Shown here piece by piece: positions 56,243-64,000 of a stretch of 64,000 bases of DNA (positions within the stretch are counted from its first letter, which is position 1; each line of letters starts with the position of its first letter). Source of the DNA: Obelidium mucronatum (taxonomy: Eukaryota; Chytridiomycota; Chytridiomycetes; Chytridiales; Chytriomycetaceae); the NCBI GenBank assembly GCA_025765595.1, contig JAIVFH010000095.1:1-64000 (forward strand), read 5' to 3'. The notes beneath the pieces are model-generated. The model searched no databases. It had not been told where the DNA came from and worked only from the letters and a program-made list of their open reading frames with translations. The position numbers were made by a program, and so were the translations under genes.

Positions 56243-57306
56243 TGTACCGAAAGTACTGATTTTCTTTAAAATCAAACGAGTATCCCACTGACCGCCCGTT
56301 GCAAATCTCTTCTTCGTCGTCACTACTATGGTCATCTCCATCATATCCAACGTTGGAAAGACTGGCCCGACCCCAGCGACCGAAAGTAGATGATGATTGA
56401 GCAGACCGCGAAGAGGAAGTAGATGCTGACTTGAGGAGCAAAGTCTTTTTTTTTTTTTTAATGAGCTCATAACGCGGTTGTGGCACGGGTTTCGTGAATG
56501 TAATGTGAAAAGATGGAAGCTCTGATGGAATCGTGAATTCCAAAGGGGGAGGCTCATCATCAAACATGGACTGCAATGGATCTTCGGATGAAGTTTGATC
56601 GTCTTCTGCATTATTGGGTACACGGCGCGATTTTGGTGGTTCTGGAGATGAGGACTTTCGTTTCTTGGGTGAGACTGATCCTGCAACAATAGATTAAAAT
56701 GTGAGATTCCAAAGCATGTTTGCGCGCACCTTTTCTGGTATTCCGATCCTTCAAGTTGGGTGCCGGAGGCGACACTGCCGGCGGAGTGGCGGGATTAGAG
56801 CCGATGGCCGACAAGATGACGTCGAAGCCCGAGCGCAGCAGACCGGCGAAGCCCTTGCCTGACGCCGCCGCCGCCGCTGTTTTTTCTTCGGGATCGAGCC
56901 GATGCGCGCGCACGACGCCCGTGCGCGGATGCAGCCGCACGAGGCGCAGCGGGGCGGCGGCGTCGAGGCCCGGCGCGACGTCGGCAAAGGCGCGTTCTTC
57001 GAGCGGCGGCGGCGGCAGCGGCGGCTTTCTGCGCGGCGACGTCTGCGGCTCGGCGGCGTCGTTCTCGTCCTTCTTCGGCCGCTCGTCTTTCGCTTTTTCC
57101 TTCTCTTTTTCCTTCTTTTCTCGCGCGTCTTTTTCGTCTTTTTCGTCTTTTTCGTCGTCCTTCGCCGCCTCGCCGTGCGCGAGAATATCGTCAAACATGG
57201 CCGCAAACGCCCGGTCTTTCTGCAGAAACTCGCTGAGGCCCGTCGCCCGCTTGCTGCTGCGGCCCTTGAGCACAGGCGATGTGTTGCTCTGCTGCGGCGG
57301 CGCCAT
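53263..57306 (-). CDS. NTO1: Bromodomain-PHD protein of the NTO1/BRPF family (histone acetyltransferase scaffold)
   Basis: Six minus-strand exons, 57306..56730, 56680..56240, 56135..55432, 55361..54819, 54759..54382 and 54309..53263, give 1229 aa. After a disordered charged N-terminus comes an EPL1-like region (about 270-400: PPPLEFTIPSELPSF, YDMDEQDKAWLAAQN). A PHD finger follows ([31 protein letters not shown], from Cys416), then an extended PHD (CCLCPNENGALKQTN...WAHVVCAQWIPE...CYLCGRKKGACIQCSTKSC). The bromodomain near 800-905 has LDVKGLFEEPVDLEAVPDYL and FLLICRNAQLYN. The C-terminus is disordered and basic. NTO1/BRPF proteins dock MYST acetyltransferases to H3. No PWWP domain is seen. 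Confidence 0.92.
56202..56239 (-). repeat. (CA/GT)19 microsatellite at a 5' splice site
   Basis: On the minus strand the tract is GTGTGTG... and its first GT is the donor dinucleotide of NTO1 intron 2 (56239..56136). Confidence 0.85.
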
Positions 57307-57385
57307 CGCTGTTTGTTTTAATTATTTAATTTCTTTTATTGATTTATTTTATTTTATTTTACTTTATTTTATTTATTTATCAAAA

Positions 57386-57850
57386 AGTAAGACCCTCCAA
57401 AACAGATCTTCAGCAGCAACACAACTAACCAACGAACCAAACCAAAACAACAAAAAGTGATTGAAGTTATTGTCAACGATCGACTGGGCAAGAAAGTCAG
57501 AGTGAAATGCAAGTGAGTGTGTTGTCCGCAGTCAGTCCCTTCCTTTGCCGTCACCTCCCATCGCATGGCATTCATCTGATCCGACTTGTTTTGAATTCGA
57601 AGCTGACGAAGCGCTCTTTTCTTAGTGGTGACGATACTGTTGGAGACCTCAAAAAACTGATTGCCGCTCAAATCGGTACAAAAGCGGACAAGATCATTCT
57701 GAAGAAATGGTACAATGTATTTAAGGACCATATTACTCTGGAGGATTGTATGTATCATTCTTAACTTTTTTTTTTGGAAGGTTGATTCTTCTAACTTGTG
57801 TTTTAGATGAAATCCACGATGGCATGAGTCTGGAACTCTACTATTCATAG
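57386..57850 (+). CDS. HUB1: Ubiquitin-like protein HUB1/UBL5
   Basis: Exons 57386, 57458..57512, 57626..57747 and 57807..57850 give 73 aa, exactly the family length. The fold reads IEVIVNDRLGKKVRVKCN, GDDTVGDLKKLIAAQIG, KIILKKWYNVFKDHITLED and YEIHDGMSLELYYS, with the C-terminal Tyr-Tyr pair instead of Gly-Gly. The protein binds Snu66 and tunes 5' splice-site choice. The start ATG is split: A is the last base of the leader exon (57386, before GTAAGA) and TG begins the next exon (57458). No other ATG can give the family N-terminus. Confidence 0.9.
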
Positions 57851-57919
57851 CTGCGACTTCTTGTTTTCTTAAGAATACATATATAAATACACCATTGACT
57901 ATTGGCCCTCTTTTCATCG

Positions 57920-59860
57920 AAATCGCAAAAAAAAAAAAAAAACTTCTGGAATTCCATTATTCCAACAATCACCACCTGCTCCTGACAACCCGTTCCTTGC
58001 GGACAGAGTACTTGCAGTCTATTATTACTCGAAACGGGACACAAAAAACTCAATCTATTCATAAGGATATATCTCGCTTCGCAATCCTGCTTTCGTCACC
58101 AGGTAACAAAGACAGAATATTTGCACAAAGCAATGATACAGCCTCTCTTTAGAACCCAAGTAAAAACCACCACAATGCAAACACCCATATTCCGTAACTT
58201 CGCCAGTTCTCGCCTTGGGGAATTGACCAAATCGACACTTCATCTGGATGGAAAGCCATGAAAGACATCTCAGCCACAGAAGGTCTCGTCGCCATTCCCG
58301 AATCCCCGTCTCTTGCGCGGGTCCACCAATTCGCCAAACTGTTTCTCTTTAGCCCCGTTAGTGCCCTATACACATGTCCATTAGCCATGACCGACGGGGT
58401 GTCATTTTGAATTGAACAGTGATTCGAATACTGAAAACATCAAGAGAGAATAACTTCCATGATTGCTGAGCAGAGATCCTGATTTATTCATCATGTCTGG
58501 ACAATGGACGACGGAGAAGCCAAGAGGCAGCGATGTCGGGAATACAAAAACAGCTGCCTTGCCAGATCCAACCAGTGAAATGCACTCTATCAATGGCACC
58601 GCAAATGTAATCAAAGGCCGGATATGGTTTTCAAAGCACAACCAAAGCAGATATCTCATTTCTTCTCGCAAGTGAAGCAATTCCTGAACAGAAAGAAAAA
58701 AAACCACAAACGAATCTCGGCTACCAAAGACCAAATCTTCAACAAAGACATCCACGTATTCCACGAAACCAGCCGCGGGCTCTCCTTATTTTTTTGCTCC
58801 AATCTGGCTCGACCACACAAAAACTCACCGACAGCGCGAAACGAAGCGTCCAAAAACTAAACGGCCTAAAAAATTATTTCCCTTAAAGACAAACACGGAA
58901 CAAAAAATAACTCGATACAGCAGAACCGGAAATATCGAGGATTTGAGCTCGTCGAAACGGAGAATCCTTCAAGGGCGTCAAAACGGTGGCCACTATGCTC
59001 AAAATCACGAGACTTCACGCCGCCATTGGAACTGTGGCGGGGTTCCGTTGCGTTTTTGTGTTTTTGGCCAAGGACTTTTCTCGCTCGCAAAAGAGTAGTT
59101 AGTTTCCGGGACACCGCTTGAACAGCAGCCGTTGCAGGTTCGAGTGTTGAGACATGGAATTAGCTGTCAATGCGCTGACGAGGGCTTTGTTTTTTCGTTG
59201 TTGAGTTATTAGGGAAAACTTAGGAAAGATAATCATGCTCTCCATCAGAATAACGAATCCAAAGAGGACGCGGTCTTGTTTTAGACACCTGTAATGAAAG
59301 CGTGGGCTTCAAAAACAAGTAATGCTGGAATCAGTGAATGCATGGAAGCTTTGGGTGGTGTTGGATACATTGAAGAAACAGGAGTGAGTACTATCCTGCG
59401 AGATCAATCAGTGAATATGATTTGGGAAGGCGCCACGAATGTTATGGCTCTCGATTTGCTGAGAGTATTGTCCGAGACTCGAGGAGACGCTGTCAAAATC
59501 TTTCCAAAGGTCTGTCAAAAGGTAAGAAAAAAAAACAGTGGAATATATTCGGGAAGTGCTGAACTGGGAATTAACAGTTAAAAAAAATAGAGGATGCTGG
59601 ATCTACTTTGTGGCCCGTTAATCAGCGTGTCTCCAAAAACAGTCTTCAATCTTGAGGTGGATATCTTGGCATTGTCCTTGCAAAGTTTCCAGGCACTGGA
59701 TAACGAGGAGAGTCGCGAACGCTATTGTTCCAGACTGGATACATGCTTGCAGGCGTCATTCTGTTAGAAAAAGCTTCATACACTGGCGAGATGGAAGAGC
59801 GGATGGAAGATATTGCTGTTGCCGAACGAAGGATATTAAACTGCAGAATCTCTGGATTTA
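57920..59860 (+). pseudogene. Decayed acyl-CoA dehydrogenase (AidB/IBR3-like)
   Basis: Segments in family order but different frames include FSPWGIDQIDTSSGWKAMKD with EGLVAIPESP and YTCPLAMTDG (58203-58391), then MSGQWTTEKPRGSDVG (58490-58540) and GLSLFF (58780-58800). VKTVATMLKITRLHAAIGTV (58980-59040) follows, and then an intact exon 59294-59519 with CMEALGGVGYIEETG and VNMIWEGATNVMALDLLR, the acyl-CoA dehydrogenase C-terminal signature. Multiple stops (for example after NIKRE at about 58450) separate them. Without these, it would oxidise an acyl-CoA with FAD. Trp-Met-Thr-Glu-Arg has changed to WTTEK and GG to RG, fitting lack of selection. Confidence 0.75.
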
Positions 59861-60033
59861 ACATCCAGAGAATGACAACCCAAACAAACGCGTCTCACAA
59901 CGGCAAAACAAATAATATCAAAATTATTTGAATAAGTTAATATCAACTTTATTTGAATAAGTTGATATTATTTGCAGTGTTTGTTCATCCATCTTTCCTC
60001 AACCTGGTTTATTTATTTGAAATAAATATCAAG

Positions 60034-61278
60034 ATGCTTGTCATTTGCAACTCCCTCCACGAAGCAAAAGCCAAATCCGCAATCGCCAAGCTCAAAGAGA
60101 ATTGTCGTCTTCAGCCGAAAGTTGTCCATACAAGGTGCAAGGGCGATGCCTTTCGTCTGGCGGCTGAGGCTGTGGAACAGCAGGCTGATGGCACCAATCC
60201 CATCATAGTCGTTTCAGTCGGTGGAGACGGAACTTTACATGAAATCATCAATGGAATCATGAGCGCCAATTCGTCTCTGGTGCATCAACGCCGTCGGGTC
60301 CTCCTTGCCGTCATTCCTTCTGGATCTGGAAACGCCCTTGCAACTACAATCGGCGTCAGAGATATGGATCAAGCTGTGCGTATAGTAATACTCTTGCTTA
60401 GGGACTCTTCGCAGATAATAATTTGTTCTGTGCACCGAAAAAGGCTGCCATGATTGTGAAATACCTTCAGACACATAATGCAACCGCTATCAAACCGCTT
60501 CGAATTTCTTCTTTCTCCATCGCAAATCCACCACCAAAGGATCATTCGGTGGTCGACAATTCGAGTTTGCCATTATTGCCGTTGGAGTGGCCGAAACCTC
60601 TGGCTTATACTTTCTGTGTTGTGTCATACGGTTTACACGCCCAGATTGTCAAGCAATCAGAAGTATTGCGATTTCTTGGAAATAGTCGTTTCACATATGT
60701 GGCGTGGTTCTTGGCGCATATCTGTTGGATCTTTTGGGCGGCAGTGTGGACAATCGATAAACAAACGCGTTGTCACGGCGATCAGAATGAATTTGCGCTT
60801 GAGAGAGATGATTCGGAGAATCAGCTTTCTTTCAATGGAGAGCTGGGATATTCGTACTTTGCTGCAACCAAGGTGAACGAAAAAAAAAAAAGGAATGTGG
60901 GGTTCTCTAATGTTTTTATTTCAGATGACGCACTTTGAACCAGGATTCAATATATCCCCAAACTCGAGTCCATTCTCGCGAGAAATAGATGTTATTTCAA
61001 CCACAACCAGATCTGGGTCAAAGTTGTGGTCGTTTCTCATGAGTGCTTGTTTTGGCGGAAACCCCTTACATCTACCCTATTGCGAAAACATCAAAGTTCG
61101 CGGCATTGTATTTCAGCCAATATTGCGAGGATTTTGGCGGTTTATGTTCAACCCTCGTCGCTGCAGTGCTGATGTTTGTGTGGATGGTGAAATGTGGCGC
61201 GTTCCCAATGGGAAGGCGGTTTATATCAAGGATCTGGATGATATGGAACAGATATTTGATATAATTGTACCTGAATAA
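60034..61278 (+). CDS. Sphingoid-base / diacylglycerol kinase-family lipid kinase
   Basis: Exons 60034..60379, 60415..60872 and 60925..61278 give 385 aa. The catalytic DAGK domain has VSVGGDGTLHEIINGI and LAVIPSGSGNALATTIG, the nucleotide-binding motifs. Later conserved parts are VSYGLHAQIV, NGELGYSYFAATK, RGSGSK-like loop TRSGSKLWS and a C-terminal FNPRRCSADVCVDGE, the segment with the metal-binding Asp-Gly-Glu. LCB kinases phosphorylate sphingosine-type bases at membranes. Intron 1 is only 35 bases and its acceptor is the least certain; an alternative reading continues through VRIVILLLRDSSQ. Confidence 0.85.
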
Positions 61279-61555
61279 TTGTTGATTAAATGTTAAGTTT
61301 TGTGGAATCTTGCACCAATCTTGAGTGATGGAATACAAACATCTCGTTCGATCGAAAAAGGCCGAAGGCCAAAGGTGAAGCAAATTGCAAATTAAAATGC
61401 ACTTTTAGATTGTGATCGATTGTTTCGATCAAAGATGCGTCACCCTTTTCCCAGCATCACACTGACTCACAGTTACAAGGCCCACCCAATAAAAAGACGC
61501 GCTTCCTCCACTCGCAACAAACAACCTAAAACAGCCTGAATAATAATATATTAAA
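61279..61555. other. Spacer with a single hairpin repeat
   Basis: AAAAAGGCCGAAGGCCAAAGG at about 61354 is a single GGCC-GAA-GGCC hairpin, 3' of the lipid kinase and in its sense orientation. The remainder is AT-rich promoter-type sequence of the next gene. Confidence 0.5.
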
Positions 61556-63128
61556 ATGAGCATATTCGTATCGCAAACTACAATCTACACTCAGACCACA
61601 ACCGAATTCTTTTTGGCTGGCGGCAAGAAGAACTTGCCTGATGAAGAGAAACCAATCCTCGACCAGCTTCTCAAGTTTCGCCACTCACTTCAAACATTGC
61701 GCAAAGAGTCGCGTGGAGCCTTGACTCTGTCTGACGTGAACTCAAAAGCCAACGAACTTACCAATGTGAGTGGCAGCAGTATTTACGCTAGCAACTATGT
61801 ACTAATAACAATGTTAAAAGATTGTAAACAACCTTCGCGAAATTCGCAGTGAAGGTAGCTTCTTGGTTCCCCGGAACCGCGTCGACGACTGCCTTGACAC
61901 GATCTGGATGCAAATGTTTTATCTTTGGGACAAGCTTGTGGCAATCTCCTCATCAATCTACCCCACATACGTCTCGCTTGTAACTCTGGCCCGATCTGCT
62001 GAAGCCCTGAAGTTGTCTGGCGCTTGGACATCTGCTGATGTGGAGCGTTTGCAACAACGGCTACGTGTTTTGGATGAAGAAGTTTCGGCAACCGAAGGAA
62101 AGTTTGTTGCTGCCAATGTTGGCGAGACAAGTGTTGTCCCACTCGGTGACAAGATTCCAGCGGGGCAAGCTGTGTTGGCAGGAATTCTCAACAGAGCACA
62201 CAGAACAATTGATTTCTTGGTGCTGGAAAATGAGTCTGTGGGTGATGACTTGATGCCGCTGAAGCTTGAGTTGGATGGAATCAACAAAAAGCTGGACGAA
62301 ATTCAGCAAAAGGGCGTTACCAATTACAGTCTGGATACCCTCGCTCCTCTCTCAAAGAGACTTCATGCAATCGAATCTAGTAGAGGTCCATCTGGTAACT
62401 TTGGAAACAGCGACGCCCAATACGGACACGCGACCATTGCTGGTGTTTTGAATGAATGCTTTGACAAGCTTGGATTGCTTGTTGCCGATTTGGATCCTGT
62501 TCCATCCTCGTCTCCATTGTACGAAACATACCGTGCCTTGTTGGATGTGCATTCCACTCTTGTTCGCATTTACGCGAATGCATCTACTCGGTCTGACCCC
62601 AACCAGCTTTCTCAAGCCTTGGAAGCGGCCCAAGAGAAGCTTCAATCTCTTGAACAGAGACGCGTGGATGGTACCTTTGTCCCAGAAGGAGATTCGTTTG
62701 ACAAGGCAGTCAAGCTTCCTGGTCAAGCCACACTTCACAAGGTTCTTCATGATTGCCACGCCTTGGTCACCAAACTTGTGGATCCCGTTTCTCTGCCCGT
62801 AGGCGAAGCACTCATTTCAACATATGAGCTTCTTTTGAAGCAAAGAACCATTCTCCGCAAGTTGCGTGCATGGAGCCACTCTGGGTGGAATGTCAAAACT
62901 GAACTACAGCAGGTGGAACAAGTTCTCAAAACTGTGGAGGCAGGGAAGGTGAAGGGATTGTTTGTAGGAGTCCGTCCACAAGTTGTTGCAGAGAATGCCG
63001 AGTTTGGTGAGCTGAATGATGAATTCAACTTGCTGCAGAGCGGTGTTCCAGATGGGCAAGCGACTGTGGGGGCACTTGTTGATGAATGTGATTCCCTCGT
63101 ATGGCAAGTATACGCTGCACTGGCTTGA
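61556..63128 (+). CDS. UPF0662 / DUF2408 family protein
   Basis: Exons 61556..61765 and 61821..63128 give 505 aa. The fungal DUF2408 pattern is clear: two related helical halves with RNRVDDCLDTIWMQMFYLWDKL, then PAGQAVLAGILNRAHRTIDFL, PLYETYRALLDVHSTLVRI, GQATLHKVLHDCHALVTKL and LISTYELLLKQRTILRKLR. The repeated P-x-GQA.....L..CH/AH motif marks the internal repeats. Function not established in the family; the fission yeast member is uncharacterised. No membrane segment. Confidence 0.85.
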
Positions 63129-63309
63129 AGTGCTTCAAATCTTTATCGTTATTTCAAATAAATGCACCTTGTATAAATCAAATCAAATATACTTCGTTCG
63201 TTTTACATTCGTTGACTACTGTAAATGTATAAGAAACAACACGAAAGCTAAAATCGAATGCAAGTTTATTGTTTTGATTTAATAAATGAAATAAATGGGG
63301 TATGTGGCT

Positions 63310-64000
63310 TTAAACGCCCCATCCCTTGCGCATCGCGTTGATCATCTCGTGTTTGTAGTCTTGGTCCAATTCCCAAGTCATGATTCCCGCGTATCCTGAC
63401 TTCTTGGCCCAAGAAGTCTTCTTCTCGATAGATTGTGGATCATCGTAACTAATAAATTGCTTGGTGGTTGGGTTGTACAAGGTTGGGCTCTCGGCGAAGT
63501 CGTAGTACTTGCGGATCCATCCGTTGGTGGCAGTGAAAGGGTCCGCTCCAGCAAGAGGAGCATTGCTCTGAGAACGTGTACCGGCAGTGTCACCACGTAA
63601 GTTCAAGTACATCCAGACACCAGAACGGCCAGGAGTGCTTCCAGGACACTTGTCATCCCAAGGGTCATCCAATACGTCTCCTTGAATCGCAGTGCATGAA
63701 GCGTTTACACTCTTGGCACCCGCGCAGTGCTGGTAGAGACCATTGTTGGCATCGCTCTCGACTGTCCATGAACGGCCATAGAATCCAATACCAGGAACAA
63801 GTTTAGACTTTGGAACACCAGCGGCTTCGAATTCGGCCATCGAACCAGCGATTGACCACTGCTTTCCGTTGGCAGCTGGTTGACGCGGATCTGAGGAGCC
63901 TGGAGCATGCAATGGGCTGTTGAAGTCAGAGTAAGGAGACCAGGATCCGTAGTAATCGTAGGTCATGACTTGAATGTAAGACAGAGACTCGGCAATTTCA
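63310..64000 (-). CDS. GH18 chitinase, partial (5' part outside the window)
   Basis: A minus-strand frame stays open to the window edge and ends at 63310, giving 230 aa of C-terminus. SYIQVMTYDYYGSWSPYSDFNSPLHAP holds the GH18 strand-6 motif (MTYDYxG). SKLVPGIGFYGRSW is strand 7 and GYAGIMTWELDQD with its Trp is strand 8. The DxxDxDxE catalytic motif lies upstream, off the window. Secretion signal and any chitin-binding module cannot be judged. It would degrade chitin in wall remodelling or feeding. Confidence 0.95.
   Translation of the reverse strand, partial: EIAESLSYIQVMTYDYYGSWSPYSDFNSPLHAPGSSDPRQPAANGKQWSIAGSMAEFEAAGVPKSKLVPGIGFYGRSWTVESDANNGLYQHCAGAKSVNASCTAIQGDVLDDPWDDKCPGSTPGRSGVWMYLNLRGDTAGTRSQSNAPLAGADPFTATNGWIRKYYDFAESPTLYNPTTKQFISYDDPQSIEKKTSWAKKSGYAGIMTWELDQDYKHEMINAMRKGWGV

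Overview
The window is eukaryotic, intron-rich and gene-dense (about 35 genes in 64 kb). Introns are short, obey GT-AG and are often only 60 to 90 bases. The gene set is fungal: an ERT1/AcuK-type Zn2Cys6 regulator with a PAS region, a UPF0662/DUF2408 protein, an NTO1-type bromodomain-PHD protein and a GH18 chitinase. It also holds genes lost from many higher fungi (HAUS1-like, STEEP1-like, TANGO2) and a Crinkler-type gene. An early-diverging fungus, probably a chytrid, fits best; this is an inference from gene content. All exon joins were worked out by hand from splice sites, reading frame and remembered family features; none was checked by RNA or database search.

Layout. 0-4.3 kb: a Crinkler-header/HNH-nuclease gene, a RING/TRAF-zinc-finger/WD40 protein and, on the minus strand, a STEEP1-like gene. 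4.4-7.8 kb: a tandem pair of EF-hand multipass membrane proteins. 8-9.3 kb: an extended SDR reductase. 9.3-16 kb: gene-poor, with 238-bp repeats, nested Harbinger and pogo/Tigger remnants and a tRNA-derived SINE-like insertion. 16-25 kb: a disordered protein, a PPIL3 cyclophilin, ERT1 and RRP6. 25-28 kb: two head-to-head P-loop GTPases around a short repeat array. 28-33.7 kb: PRP18, BUD31, a MYND protein, a cytochrome-b5-like MAPR protein and a DUF4286 protein. 33.9-39 kb: three tandem MFS transporters, the third with frameshifts; a fourth lies at 44.8-46.6 kb. 39-44.2 kb: a perilipin-like candidate, an F-box/ankyrin gene with a frameshift, an ACC-synthase-like aminotransferase and TANGO2. 44.5 kb: tRNA-Asn. 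46.6-53 kb: a small unknown gene, a HAUS1-like C-terminal half, and two paralogous large proteins separated by a 296-bp satellite. 53-58 kb: NTO1 and HUB1/UBL5. 58-64 kb: a decayed acyl-CoA dehydrogenase, a lipid kinase, a DUF2408 protein and a chitinase running off the edge.

The most striking signal that no gene explains is a family of short perfect hairpins, CCGCC-GAA-GGCGG, in five arrays plus one singlet. Four arrays lie inside introns; the fifth array and the singlet lie in 3' flanks. In every case the GAA-loop strand is the sense strand of the host gene, and several units carry compensatory stem changes. Spliceosome-linked proteins (PPIL3, PRP18, BUD31, HUB1, arguably STEEP1) are unusually frequent. 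Six unrelated genes contain sharply bounded GC-rich coding islands.
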